Made by a program: the position numbers and the translations under genes. From assembly GCF_030867095.1 (NCBI RefSeq), contig NC_081836.1:30764338-30828337 (forward strand): a stretch of 64,000 bases of DNA. The letters are read 5' to 3'. Shown here piece after piece: positions 24,701 through 39,700 of this stretch. Position 1 is the first letter of the stretch; every line of letters begins with the position of its first letter. The notes under the pieces are model-generated. The model was not told the DNA's origin and made no database searches. It saw nothing but the letters and a program-made list of their open reading frames with translations. This DNA is from Alligator mississippiensis. Taxonomy: Eukaryota; Chordata; Crocodylia; Alligatoridae.

Positions 24701-27700
24701 TAACATCAGTGGATGCCATCTGCAAGGCTTGGGCTGCAGTGTAGGGGAGGAACGGAGCCGCAGATAGCACCCCTTGGCATCGGGGAAAGAAATAGGCAGC
24801 CTCCCACCTAATTAAGATAATTATTTAGATAACAACAAGGCATGGCAGGAGAGAAGGCGGGTGGTTGGCCCAGAACAGGTGGGTGGGGCCGTGGTAGATG
24901 GGCCCTGAGCAGGCCCCCTGTTATAGGAACAAATTTACAAATTCAGAACTAATTTAGCCAATATTCTGTCAAGATATGTTCGGTGCAAATAGTGTTTTAA
25001 GGACACCACTTTTGTCATATGGTACTTATGCTGTGGATTTCATCACTTATATAATGTTTTTCCCGCCTAATTCTAGGACACAATCCAATACAAAGCTCAA
25101 AGGATTCCAGGACAAACTCCATATTCTTGGCTTTTGATACCTCCTCTCTCCGTGAACATCCCTGTGAGAAAAAGCAAGTTGCTTACATGCATAAGAAAGG
25201 TGATTACAAATACCACTGAAGCAATGTCACTGTTCCTGAATATTTTGTCCAGCACTTGCCCAGTCCTCATCATAATGAGAGTTTTTCAGAAAGCCCAACA
25301 GCTGAATGCTTATACTAGCTTTACCTGCCAACATCTTCTCTCTTCTCTTAACTCTTCTCAGCAGCTGGTTTTGGTCTGTACCTCTGGAATGTGCAAAATC
25401 ATTACCTAAGGAAAGGAAAGTTTTTTTTGCATGAAAGATCCAGGGAAAGAGAAGCGTGTATGTTCTCCTTGGTTTATGTGCTCTCACACAGTTTTTAAGG
25501 CTTTTACTCCCACCTGTCCCTTTTATTTGCGGTACCTTCAGAATGCAAGCCTTGGAGTAAATGCGGAAGTACCCATTTTAAAAAGCTAAGGTCACACACA
25601 AAATGTAAAATAAAATAGTTTAGATTAGGGGCCTCAAGTATTTTATTGTCCTTCACATTCAGATAAAATAGGGGTTAAAGGTTTAATAAATGTTTTAATT
25701 ACTCTAGGTTTTAGAAACAGTATAGACACTGATATCCTGTAATATTATCTATTCCTGGGATCTGACCACAGCCGCTTAGAATGAATGAGTCCTTCCACTG
25801 GCTTCTGAAGTCCCTGTTCTTTTGTTAGTAATATCACAGATGGTAGCTAATGAAATCATTTTAAAGTTATAAACAGGAGAGAGTGACTTCAGGTGAGAAT
25901 TATGGATCAGGAACATGCTAATATTTAAGAAATTTACAGAAGCCAGCAAATTTACAGAAATGCACAGCACATCTCAAACCTACACAAAGTTTGGTTAGGA
26001 TTGGGAGCAAAGCTAGGATTCAGGCTTTGGATTTGCACTGCATTCCTCTCATAGTTGGACTGAACCTTGCTGGGCAAGTTTGCAGATGACACCAAGTTAT
26101 GGGGAAGCGTGGTCATGCCAGAAGATAGGTTGCAGATACAGGCAGACCTGGACAGGCTGGAGAGTTGGGCAGACTGGAACCAAATGAAGTTCAACACTCA
26201 GAAGTTTAAGGTGCTCCATCTGGGGGCAAACAATCCCCAACATACCTACAGGCTTGGTGGCGACAATTTGACTTGCACCACAGCTGAAAGGGACCTAGGG
26301 ATAGTGATCGACCATCGTATGAACATGAGCTGGCAGTATGATGCTGTGGTCAGCAGGGCAAACAACACACTAGCATGCATTAACTGATGCATCTCACACA
26401 AAACTAAGGAAGTGATACTCCCACTGTACTATGGACTGGTGAGACCGCAGCTGGAGTACTGCGTCCAGTTCTGGGTGCCACACTTCAACAAGGATGTGGA
26501 AAAACTTGAGAGGGTCCAGAGAAGAGCCACCAGGATGATCAGGGATTTGCAAGACAAGCCATACGAGGAAAGGCGGCAGGACTTGGGTCTCTTCAGCCTA
26601 CAGAAAAGAAGGCCAAAAGGGGGCTTGGTAGTAGCTTACTGCTACATCAGGGGAGTACATCAAGAACTGTGAACAGCTGTTCACTAGGGCACCCCTGGGG
26701 AAGACAAAGAGCAATGCATACAAACTCCTGGAAGGCCGCTTCAAGCTCAATTTCAGGAAAAACTCCTTCATGTGTGTCCAGATTGTGGAAGAAACTCCCT
26801 CCAGTGGTGGTGTAGTCACCTACCCTGGAAATCTTCAAAAGGAGACTGGACAGTCACCTTGCTGGGGTCACTTGACCCCAGTTGTCTTTCCTGCCTAGCG
26901 CAGGGGGACTGGATCCGATGATCTACAAGCCCCTTCCAGCCCATAACAATCTATGAATCTTCTGATTTCAACTGATTAAAGTTCACTCACTGGGCTTCCC
27001 AAAGCACCCCTCTTCAGGTCTCTGCCACGAAAGAATGGCCTCCAGCCAGTGGGGTTTGTAGAAGTCAGAGAATCCAGACATACCACAGAACATAACTGTA
27101 GGGAGAAAAATAGTATGTAAACCCACATTTTTTATCACTGGTCACCCTACAGAAGAAAATACACTTAAACTCTAATCTAATGGGATCTACAACCCTGCCA
27201 TGCAATCCTATTAGAAAAATGTTAGTTTGACAACTTTTAATTTTCTCTCCTTTCTGGAGAACACAACAAATCAAACAAAAAGAGTTTGGGGAGAAATCTA
27301 TTAGATTAATCAATGCAACCTTGGCTAATGGAAAATGGTTTCCTAACATTTATTTGGATTAACTCTAAAAGTACCAAACTGTATGTCTACCACACTAAAA
27401 GCAAAAACCTGTTCTCCAAACTTTTGTTCTTACATTCCTAAACATAGATTTGTGAAACCATAGATAAACATATAAATAAAACTGGCTTAATTTCCAGGTG
27501 TGCAAAACAGCCACCATAGTCAGTGGGAGTTACAGGTCCTGAGTTCAAATGACAATCGGGCATCTTATTTAATACTGTACTATAGATTTATGTCTTAATC
27601 CCAGATTTTGAAATGCTGGACTTAATTGTATTTCAAATAAGCTCAAGCAGTGCTCTATCCCCCTGTTAAAATTGAGAAAAAGGTGCAAAATGTAAGGTAC

Positions 27701-30700
27701 CAAGTAATAACTGCCTGAAGATGGAAATGAAGTATGTTTCACCTCCTTAACATAACATACTTTCTGTAACTTCTAATGATACATTTGTTCCAGGGGTAAA
27801 TAACTCGCTTTTATTATTGTAAGTTAACATCTGCTCTGTTATTGCTTCATTCATTGGGAATAGGTTACATACTATTTTCCATGAAAAGGTCTTGAGAGAA
27901 ATATTTGAATCCATTGCTTTCGATCTCCATGTTTATTTTCATCATGCTAGCACAGAAAATATTCTTGTAATACTGGGCTCTCAGGAACAGATGATTGGAG
28001 CATCTTTTCTAGGTACAGAAGAAAACCAGGTTTCTGTGTTGCATTTTAACAGCTTGATTGATTTTTCCCCCCTTATTTACATCAGAGGAGGGATAATGAG
28101 ATCTGAGAGTTGAGATCTGCAGCTTCAAATCTGAATCCAGACCTAAATGATCTGCAATAATTTAATCTAACACTAAGATTCAGCAGGGAACCATTCATAC
28201 GGACTGGGGTCTTCCAATATAATTAATTTGAGCTTCTTAATTCATCCAAAGGGAATGGGGAGGGAACTGTTTTCTGTATCTTAGAATGGTATATAGTGTA
28301 TTTATTTGAAGCAGAGACTGATCATTAATCCACTGGCAGAATAATGGCACATAAAATAACACCTTCAGCCAGCTTGTTCGCACTCCTATAACCCATAGTT
28401 GTACTAACATGGGTATAAATAACCTAGTGCCTAAATATTATTATTTAGCTATAAGTACCCAGCAATCACATATAAATCTTAAGTGAATGATAGTAGTAAT
28501 GGCTGTTGGATCAGCCCCAGTCATCAGAATGACTGCTGTGTGCGTTTCTGCCATCAAACATCCAAGTGCCCAACCAAGATACCTGGGTTAGAAATAAAGG
28601 AATGGAACTACCCACTAATGCAGGCAACAGCAGAAAACCATGCCCATTAAATGTACAGGCTGCTGTTTTTGGTACCTTATCCTACCTCATAGTTTCATAG
28701 TTAGTAGGGTCGGAAGGGACCTGAGTAGATCATCAAGTCCGACCCCCTGCCCTGGCAGGAAAGAGTATTGGGGTCAAATGACCCCAGACAGGTGTTCATC
28801 CAGCCTCCTTTTAAAGACCCCCAGGGTAGGAGCCAGCACAACTTACCTTGGAAGCTGGTTCCAGATCCTAGCTGACCTGACAGTGAAGTAGCGCCTCCTG
28901 ATACCTAGCCTAAATCTACCCTCTGCCAGCTTGTGACCATTATTTCTTGTCACTCCTGGTAGTGCTCGAGGGAACAGGGACTCCCCCAGTGCCTGCTGGT
29001 CCCCTCTGACTAGTTTTTAAACAGCCACTAGATCCCCCCTCAGCCTTCTCTTGTGGAGGCTGAACAGGTTCAGGTCCCTTAGCTTCTCCTCGTAGGGCCT
29101 GCCCTGCTGACTCCTGATCATGCGGGTGGCCCTCCTCTGGACCCTCTCCACGTTGTCCACATCCCTCCTGAAGTGCAGCACCCAGAACTGGATGCAGTAC
29201 TCCAACTGCAGCCTGACCAGTGTCACATAGAGGGGTAGGATCACCTCCTTGGACCTGCTTGAGATGCATCTGTGGATGCATGACAAGGTACGGCTGGCCT
29301 TCCTGACCGCGTCCTCACACTGGTCGGCCCATGTTCATTTTGGCATCAATAATGACTCCAAGATCCTTTTCTGCCTCTGCACTGACGAGAAGGGAGTTCC
29401 CCAGCCTGTAAGTATGTTGCTGGTTCTTCCTTCCCAGGTATAGCACCTTGCACTTGTCAGTGTTGAAACCCATCCTGTTCACATTCGCCCAGCCCTGTAA
29501 CCTGTCTAGGTCCGATTGCAGCCTATTCCTCCCTTCTAGCACGTCCACTTCTCCCCACATTTTAGTGTCATCTGCAAATTTGAACAGCGTGCTTTTTACC
29601 CCCTCGTCCAAGTTGCTGATGAAAATGTTGTACAGTGCAGGCCCGAGGACCGAGCCCTGCAGAACCCCACTGCCCACATCCCTCCAGGTCAAATAAAACC
29701 TGTGCATCACTGCTTTCTGGGTACGGCCCTTCAGCTAGTTAGTGACCCATCTGACTGTGTAGGTGTCGACACCACAGTCTCCTAGTTTTTTAATGAGAAT
29801 GGGGTGAGAGACAGTGTCGAAGGCCTTCCTAAAGCCCAGAAAGAGTATATCCACCGTGACACCTGCATTCAGGGATTTTGTGACCTGGTCATAGAAGGCT
29901 ACCAGGTTGGTCTGACAGGACCTGCCTCTAATGAACCCATGTGGGTTGCCCCTAAACAGTCTCCCCTGCTGGCCCCTTGTGGACGTGCGCCAGGATAATT
30001 TTATGAAAAATCTTCCCTAGGACCGAGGTAAGACTAATGGGCCTGTAGTTTCCTGGGTCCTCCTTCCTCCCTTTTTTGAAAATGGGAACCACACTGGCCC
30101 TTTTCCAGTCCTCTGGCACATCACCAGAGCACCATGAGTGCTCGTAAAGCCGTACCAGGGGTCCCGCAATAACCTCTGCCAATTCCCTCAGCACTCTGGG
30201 GTGGAGATCGTCAGGACCAGCTGATTTAAATATGTCCAGTTCCTCCAGAAGTTCCCTGACTAAGTCCTTGCTGACCCTAGGCCTGGGTGTGCCTCCCACA
30301 GGGCCTACGGGGGTCCCACTGTGGGGGAAGACAAGGTCCCTACTCAGAAAAATGGAGGCAAAGAAATTGTTAAATAGGTTAGCTTTGCTGTCTGGTGTGA
30401 TGACCAGATTTCCTAGCGTGTCTTGCAGAGGCCCCACATTACCTGGTACCTTCTTTTTACCTGCTAGGTATTTAAAAAAGGACTTCTTGTTGTCCTTGAT
30501 CCGGGTAGCTCGTCCCAGTTCCATCTCCGCCTTGGCCTTCCTGACCGCCCCCCTGCAGCCCCGAGCAACTGAGGTATAGTCATCTCTGGTGATAGCCCCT
30601 CCCTTCCATTGGGTGTACGCCTCCTTTTTAGCTTGGAGACGTTTCCGGGTGCTTTTGGTGAGCCATGGGGGCCTTTGCGCCCTCTTGCCACCTTCGATCC

Positions 30701-33700
30701 ATGTAGGGATTACCTACCTACTCTACCTACTCTTTGAGGTCTAAGTATTTGTGTGTAGAGGGACAGCACTAGAGACCCCACTATGATTTGATTTATGTTT
30801 AATGTTGAACACCCTCCATGTTTCTCCACACACACACACACACACACACACTACTTCCTTTTCAAAATGTACAGCAAGTCATATGATCCTTTGTCAGATT
30901 CCCAATTTGTAGGTCATTTAAACTTCCCTTGCTGGACAGTCTGCCTAGTTATGGTGTACAGGAAAATCTATTCACTCCTCTGCTGTAAAAGGCTTTTTTT
31001 TCTTGCTCATGGAAGATTTTTTTTTCACCACTTCTTTTCTTTCCACTTTTTCCCTTGGCTTCTCTTTTTCTTTTTCTCTCTCCTTTTTTTTCTGACCCTG
31101 TCCTTATTGCTATCTTTCCCAACTTTTTTAGTGGGGAAATTGTCAGGAAAACCAAACTTTCTAAATCCATGGCCTATTTCTGCACATACTTTACAAACAT
31201 GAACTTACGTACACGAGGTGGAATTATACCTTTTTTTTCTATGCTCCACTGAAGTGTTGAAGCCTTCCATTTTAGTTACACTGGCATGAAAAAATATCGG
31301 TGGCCTTTACTCCAGGACAAAATGAATATATTGCTGTATGTCTTTCTGTGTGGGATCTTTTTCCTTTTCCTTTATCCTTAGCTTCCTTACTATAGTTGCA
31401 GATAGTGAACTCTGTTTGGTCCTGAAGTCCAAACTATTAACTTAATTTGACATCTTAGAATATCAAGAGACACTGTCAATTACCTGTGTATGACACTGTC
31501 TCCAGAAGGGGTTTCTCCTCACATATTTTCTACCTCACATACCTGATCTAATTTGTACCACATAGATGTCTTTGTACATCCATAGCTTTCCTGCTTCCCT
31601 CCCTCTCTCTATATATCTCATTGAAGACATTGCTCTCTCCCTGTCAACATCTGCCTCCTAACCTCTTCTTTCCATTTCTATTACAATTCTAAGTTACAGG
31701 ATACCAAAAATGCATTCAGTGAACACCCAGAAAATCCACCAATCACATCCTCTTGAATCCATGTATAATCTGTCTGTGGCTGATAATTCTAAAGTGACAA
31801 ATCTGGCACTTACCATATCTGCAAACATGAAGTAGAAAAGCTGATGTGACAGGGAGTAATCTGAGCAGCCAAATTTTGTCATGATGTTCCTGCAGGCATT
31901 GGTTACAATGCAGGGCTTGCCGTTATCTTTCCTGTGCAAATAGAACAACACTAATGAACAGTGCAAGCCTCTGAAAATAAAAAGCCCAATAACTAAATGT
32001 AAAAACATATTTCTCTCCTGCAGAAGAGTGTAGCTCATCTTTTTCATTTGTGAATGCAGACAGAGGTGGGAGAAGGGACAAAGAACAATGGTAAAAGTGT
32101 ATCCATTTTTAGGGAGGAAGAGCAGTGGTAAAAGTGTTAATGGGAATAAAACATACCAAGTTCCTAGCAAATATGTAAAGCATGAATCACTTATTTCCTC
32201 ATTAAAACAATCAGGGTCACCAAATTCAGGATAGGCAAGTGTTGAGTCTGTCTGGTTCCAAGAATGAGGAAGTATCCAAAAGTCTGGTCCTAAAATTGGC
32301 TCAAATTCTGAAAGCAAATGAAAACAGGAAATCCATAAATAATGAAGTGGCAGAGGAGTGATGCTCACATCGTAAACTCACAAGTCTTCTAGCCATTGCA
32401 TGGTTGGATCTGTCTTTCATTAACAAAGACAGAATGTACTACAGAGACTGCTCCAGCATGCACACACACTACCCCATAGGTATGTCAGATTCAGATTAGT
32501 CTGTTACCATGAATGGTGCGTTGTCTTTATGCCCAAAGCAAAGGGGCCAGGCCCAGTATTTAAAACTGCCCCCTAAAATGATAGGAAAGGATTCTGGAAG
32601 GATGTGGAAAGTTTTTAGGTGTGAGAATGAAACAAAACAATTATAAAAAGAAATCACTTTTGTTTGCAACAAATATCTTCAAGTGTATCATTCCTACTCA
32701 GAGACTATGGCCCTGGCAATTTGAAGAGGGCATAAACATGGAAGGCATGAAGCATACATTAGATTTCTGCAACCATCTAAAAATCACAGATTTTAGCACT
32801 TTCTGCCCACAGTGTACTATACACATGAATAGAATGTCATCCTCTGCATAAGTGGCATTTTGGGGACTTAGATGACCAACTATAATCATCTAGATAGCCA
32901 GAAAAGAATAGAACACCGCCCTAAGTGAATTGGGCTGGCCAACAGTCAGTGGCTGAACGAGGAATAGCACTCAGGGGTGCATCCCCACGCATGGGAACAT
33001 GCATTTCCCCCAGAACAAATAGCAGCGGCACATTTTTGTGCTGCTGCTACTTGTCCCTGGGCATGTGCCTGCATGTGCACTTTGGCGTGCGACAAATTAT
33101 CCAGGGTGGGGTAGAGGTGGGCTGGGCTGGCCCCAGCAACCTAACTTGGGGTCCTAGTGGTCTCCCAGGACTGCAGCAGCAGTGATTCAGGCACGCAGAG
33201 CCTGTCCTGTAGCTGGAGTATGGCTCTGGCTGACCAGGCTCCAATTTCTGGTGGTGCATGCTGCAGATATGTTTTTTTCCCATTTTTTTTAGGTACTGGG
33301 ATTTCTGTGCACTGGAATTCACGCGCACCACATGTTTCACGGTGCCTCAAAAGGCTTTAAAATTGCCCCCTAAAATGATAGGAAAGGATTCTGGAAGAAT
33401 GTGCAAACTTTTTAGGTGTGAGAGTGAAACAAAACAATTATAGAAAGGCTTTGAGGCAGAGGAAACCACACATTCCCACTCATGTGGACGCAGCACAGGA
33501 ATTCAAACTGTCAGTCCCAATCTCTAACCACTAAATAGCCCTCGCTTCTTAAAAACCTACAGTGTACTTCATGCATTATGCATAAGAGATGCCCCTCTGC
33601 CTATAATGAGTAAACTTGTTTCTTTTCAGTAACTATAGTACTTCAAAACATTTCAACACAAACAGTTCCAGCCTAAATAATAAATGCCCTTCTCCACCAC

Positions 33701-36700
33701 TGTTGGTATAATTTATTTTTACCTTTGAAGTATTCCAGGTCATTCTGCTCAAGAGAATGCATCGCTTTTTCAATTAAAGAAGACAGCTTCCTCACCAGGC
33801 TTTCTACTCGTGCCTGCTGAGAGAGTAATTCATGTTCTGAGGCCCGTTCCTCCAGGGCTCCTTTCAAATGAGCTGAAGGAGGAAAGACAACAAGGTTTTG
33901 TATGTGATTATAATCCTCTCTCTCTTTTTTCTCTTTACATTTAAAAAAAGTGGGGAGTTTTGTTACTTGGTCTAGTAACTGCCATGGAAAAAACAGTTTA
34001 TTGGGTAAAGGCTTGACCAGAAGCAAAATGACTACAGCTTATCAAGGACACTTCATATGCTTTGGAATGTACAGTGATAACTGAACTATAACAATTTATC
34101 TCTTTGGTCAGTGAGTACCTTCCCATAAAGCCTGGTCCTACTAGTGTGGCACCATTCACTTGTGGTGAATAGTCAAGAGGACCCATAACCAGGAGAAGAA
34201 AGAAGGAAATAAAAGCTATGTAGCCTGCTTGTTGTAACCTCTTGCAAGGCACATACATCCTATAATGAAAAGCATGATATTGATGTAGTACACATCACAT
34301 GGTGGCATTGTCTTCTATGTTTTTTTTTCCTTTGTGTATAAGCAATTGTTCACTTCTGGGATGAAAGGCTGGGTTGATCTTGTTAATGTAATAGTCCATG
34401 CTGACACAATGGTGTTTGAAGAGGGAGTTGTGAGAGAGTGCAGGAGAAGTTGTGACAGTCTGGCTGACAGTGACTTAGCCCAGGGGTTTTGAAGGGGCAA
34501 AAGATGATTGGAGGACTTGGGATTCCCTTTCCTCTCCAATCAGGCTCCAGAGACTTACCCTCCATGTCCCCTGATTGGCTTCTGGGGTCACCTGTATGGG
34601 GATAAAAGGGGCAGCTCAGCTGACTCAGGGGAGACCAGCAAGGGACCAAAAGGAAGGAGATTCAAAATGCTGGCAAGAACTGGGTTAGCAGGGTGGGAGC
34701 AGCTGCCCCAGAAGAGCCTGAAGGAGAGGGACCTGTAGGCAGCAGTTGGACCCTCAGCAGCACGGCGTGCGGTGGGCAGGAGAGGCTCCTGCTGGGCTCC
34801 AGGATTGCCTATGAGAGGCTGTGGCCAGCAGGAGAGGCTCCCCGGCTCTAGCAAGGATCTGAGCAGTGACCTGAGAGGTTCCCAGCTCTGCTTCCAGCTC
34901 CTCCAGCAAGAGGCCAGGCAGTTCAATGCGAGGCCGGGGCTCCAGGAAGGTCAAGACCCCTAGTAGCTTAGCAGAGTACCAGCACTGGTGGCTGTGTGGT
35001 AGAGTTTCTGCCCACCCTGTGGGAGATTTGAGTTCAAGTTCTAGATGGGGTGACTTAGGATGTGTGAAGTAACAGATATGAGTTCTTATTGTGGTGGAAA
35101 GGGGCCATTGTGCTTTCCACCTCCAAGTACCTATATTCCTTGTCATTTGATATTTTGTGCCTTTTTATATTTCACCAACCAGTATTGTTTATTCTGCTGT
35201 TTGTGTTTTACACTTTGGTTAACTCTGTCTTTTGTCAACTGGATGAATATGTCTATGAGTGTGTCTAACCTTTGTTGAATCCTGCCCCCTCGGGGCATTG
35301 TAGTGTCCCCGATACCCCCTGGTTTATACTAGTTATGTTCCCAGTATTGTTCTCTCATTAAAAGGTATATGGTTAAGTCCCCATTGTTGATCTGGCTCTG
35401 CTCTGTAGGGGGAGGAGAGTCCCTACACCTCCCACAGCGCTTGTGCACCTGCTTTGATCCCTTCAATTGGAGAGGGGGTACCTCTTGGAGTACTGCCCAG
35501 GTTACAGAGTTCTCTCTCTGGAGTGGGCTTAGTAGAGTCAACTCATATTCTATGGAACCAGGTATTAATGTTGAGCTGACATTCCTGGAAAAAGAGAAAA
35601 TGAACCAGCTGTCTGACTGTCTCTGTTCCATGCCTTGTATGAAAACCAAACAAGCTATTTTGAATGTACCAGCATGTACCCTCCTGATTTTTTCTTTACC
35701 GAACGGTGGACCAGAACCCCCCCCCCCCCCAAGTATCTGCTAGTGCAAGGCAGGGATACTATTGTAAGAACAGGAAACTACTGTTTGAAGATGGACAAGT
35801 GTATAAATGCTTATACTGAGAGTGATGACAGTTAATATTCTGTAATACATCCAAGGTTTTGTTGTCTCACTACAAGACTTTGCTGACCTACATTATGGAT
35901 CAATCAACACAGACCCAAAATTACTTCTTTAGTGGGAGAAGTGTCAAAGTTCAGAAAAGGTACTGTAACATCAAGGCATCTGAAGGAATGAGGTGAGAGT
36001 AAGTTGGTTAGATCTATGTTAAAAGGACCCAGATCTTTTATGTCCCCACACCAGCACCACCCACCTAAAAAACACTTTACACTTTGTCTCAGTCTTAAAC
36101 TCAGCTGCAACCCAAGTAATTGTAGTACTGTGTTCCTGGGCAGTGTCAAATGTAGAGAGTTTCTGAACAAACAACAGTCTGGGGGCAGGGGGTGGGGGGG
36201 AATCTATACTTCTTGTGGCTTGCAAAAAGTATTATTTAACTGCAGGAAGTGTTAATGCTAATGTTGGGAAGTTAGCATTACCAATTTTCTTATTTCTTTT
36301 TTTATTTGTGAAGCCTCTAATGAGTCTCAAATAAGACAAGAAAAAAAAATACTCCCTCTTTTAAAATCTCAGTACTTTTAAATCAGTTCTCATGATTTTG
36401 GGACCTGGAAAAGCTGGAAAGATAAGATGCCAACTAGCCTGAAATAGGAGGTGGCCACACCTTTGCTTAAGAAGCCATTGTGGGACAGAAGTGCCTTTGC
36501 CAATCATGGCACCATTTGCAGGCTTTCCTTTTGCAGCAGGGAGATTACCAAGGGGCATATGATTGGCCAGACTTATATGCTTCTGCCTGTACAGATCCTT
36601 ATCAATCTAGTTTTGGGTCAACGTATGGTGTGGAACCTGTTGTACAGGTGAAAGATGTCAAATGTTAATAGTTGCTTCTTTTGATTAAGGGTGGATTTTG

Positions 36701-39700
36701 CCAGTAATAAGACACCACATGGACAAAAAGGAGGTGTTTCAGGAAAATGCTGCATTGCTCCCAGGCTCTCCCTGATGCATAGAGGCATTGACGATGCGTA
36801 GGGGGTGCATGCGGGTGCACGTGCATCCCCTGCATGTGGCGGTGCACCCCTGCGAAAAGGTGCTGCTGACACTGTCAGTGGTGCCTGCAGGTGGTCAACA
36901 CTCGCCACCCACCTCCCACTCACCGCCAACACTTCTGGTGGGTTCTGCGGGCGGTCTGCGAGTGCCACTGGCCACTGCTGATGCTGCCGGTGGCGTCTGC
37001 GGGTGGTTGTCCTCCCGCCACCGACAGTGCTGTGGCCACCTGCAGGATCTCCCTGCTTGCTGCCACCATGCTCCCACTGCTGACAGCACTGCCACCACCT
37101 GCGGGAGCTCGCCATACCCCTCAGCCTTCGGGGACATGCAACATTCATGCATAAAGGGCTGATCAACATGCTGTCAAATGTTGAATAACTGACATTGTAT
37201 ATTATTGTTTCATAGATGTTAGGGATAGAAGGGACCTTGAAAGATCATCAAGTCCAGCTTCCTGCCCCAGGGGCATGAAGTCAGCTGGGGTCAAAGGATC
37301 CCAGCAAGATAAGCATCCAAACATTTCTTAAAAGTGTCCAGATTAGGTGCCTGCACCCCCTCTGGAGGGAGTCTATTCCAGGCTTTGGGGGCTTGGACAG
37401 TAAAGAAGTTTTTCTTTATGTCCAGCCTAAAACAGTCTTGGAGGAGTTTGTGACCAGGGGTTCTTGTCATCCCTTGGGGTGCTCTGGTGAACAGACATTC
37501 CCCCATATCCTAATGCACACCCCTGACGTACTTATAGGCAGCCACCAGGTCACCCCTGAGCCTGAGCTTTTCCAGGCTTAAGAGTCCCATGGCTCTCAAC
37601 CTCTCTTCATAAGGTCTATTATCTTGCCTTCTGATCATGTGCATGGCTCTCCTCTGGACTCTCTCAAGCTTATCTACATTCTTCTTGAATTGTGGAGCCC
37701 AGAATTGGATGCAGTACTCCAGCTGTGGCCTCACCAAGGCCGAGTTCAGCGAGAGGATGACATCCTGAGACTGACTTGAGAATCATTTATGGATGCAAGC
37801 CAGAATTTTGTTTGCTTTACCAGCTGTGACATCGCATTGGTGGCTCATGTTCATCTTGTGGTCAGTCATGACCCCCAAGTCTCTTTCGGCCATGGTGCTA
37901 GCGAGTGTAGCACTGCTGAGCCTAAAAGCGTGCTGCGGGTTTTTTCCCCACTGAGGTGGAGTACTTTCCATTTTTCAGTATTGAACATCATCAGGTTTAT
38001 ATCCACCCACTTTCTAAGCCTATCCAAGTCAGTCTGAATCACCAGCCTATCCCTGGGTGTGGATATTGTACCCCAAAGTTTAGTGTCATCAGTGAACTTG
38101 GCCAGTCCACTTCTGACACCAGTGTCCACTTTGTTGATAAAGACGTTAAAGAGAACCGGTCCAAGGACAGATCCTTGGGGGATGTGGCAAGGTGGGGCTC
38201 CCTGCCTAGCCACTGTGCTAGGTTCCCCACTAGCCTTTGGGCACGCCACCCACCTGACTCGCCTGCCGTGCCTTGTTCTTAATTAATTAAGATGTTAATT
38301 AATGCGGGAGGCTGCCCATTCTTGCCCCTATGCCAGGGGGCGCTATCTGTGGCTCCGTACCTCCCCTATGCCGCAGCCCTTGCCTCACAGATGGCATCCA
38401 GATGTTACAGTGCTCCCGGCCTACAGCTGGACCAAGCTTAGGCTCACCATCAGGCCTTAGTCACACACACATTCATACCGCCCTCTTCTCACAGGGTCTC
38501 TTTCATGCATTGACAACTTATTCTGCCTTGCTCCCTCTCGCAGTAGGCCCCTTAGGCCATAGGCTTAGCTAGTCCATTCCTTGGGTGGCAGACATACCAT
38601 CTTTTGGGCCTCTCCTGCGACCCTCACCAGGGTAGAGGCCAGCCAATTACCCAACCGGGTCTAAGCTTGCTCTGGCCCCTTCTGGGGGCAACTCTGTGTG
38701 TATATAAACGTACTGGGACCTCAGCCCTCTGGTTCTTCTCCCCCTTCACTGGGGCTTCTAATCTCCGCACCCTCACCGGGGCTCCACACCGCCCCCTTCA
38801 CTCAGGGCTACTCATCTCTGACCCCCTCACTTAGGGCTCCATACTGCCCCCTTCACTTGGGCTCCAGATCTTCGCCCCCTCACTGGGGTCCTTATTTCCA
38901 CCCACCTCCCTGGGAGGCTCCGCACCGCTCCCTCACTTGGGGCTCCGCACTGCCCCCTCTCTCGGGGCCACGGGACTTCCTTCCCTGGTGGGCTCAGGTG
39001 GCCGCAGCCGTGCCTGGCCCCCACTCTCTCTCCTCGGGGTCTCGCACCCCACAGGGCTCAGGTGACTGCAGCCGTGCCTGGCCCCCACTACCTCAGGCTC
39101 AGGGGTGATCTGGTGGCCACCTATAAGTTTATCAGGGGTGCTCATCAGGATCTGGGGGAACATCTGTTCTCCAGAGCACCCCAAGGGATGACAAAATTGA
39201 ATGGTCACAAACTCTGCTGCAACCAATTCAGGCTGGACATAAGGAAGAACTTCTTTACTGTCCGAGCCCCCAAGGTTTGGAATAGACTGCCTCCGGAGGC
39301 AGTTCAAGCACCGACTTTGAACGCCTTCAATACACATTTAGATGTTTATCTTGCTGGGATCCTATGATCCCTGCTGACTTTCTGCCCCTGGGGCAGGGGG
39401 CTGGACTTGATGATCCTCCATGGTCCCTTCCAGCCCAAATGTCTATGAAACCTCTGGTGTTATGCAAACCCACCCAAAGTTGAGGGCTAGGGTTAAGGTG
39501 ACCTTTCTCACCTTTCACTGGGGTGATCACTGGCCTGGCACTTCCTGGGGGCTCCCACGCCACTGAGAGCCCCACCAGGTCACCCACTCCTGGCAGGATG
39601 CACTTTTAGGTCATGCCCAGGACCAGGAGCCTTCTAGCCATCCCCTACAGCTCCTCCCTTACCTCCAGGAGGATACATGAAGCCTTACAGCCAGGCAATG

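Noticed and set aside
30826-30851. CA repeat considered as a CRISPR-like or regulatory array
   Set aside because: Plain dinucleotide microsatellite.
34985-35045. tRNA gene candidate
   Set aside because: A- and B-box-like words only; no cloverleaf I could draw. At best a decayed tRNA-derived SINE.
34451-35350. TGTGACAG...GATAAAAGG region considered as another solo LTR
   Set aside because: A TATA-like word is present, but I found no matching 3' end or 5-base duplication.
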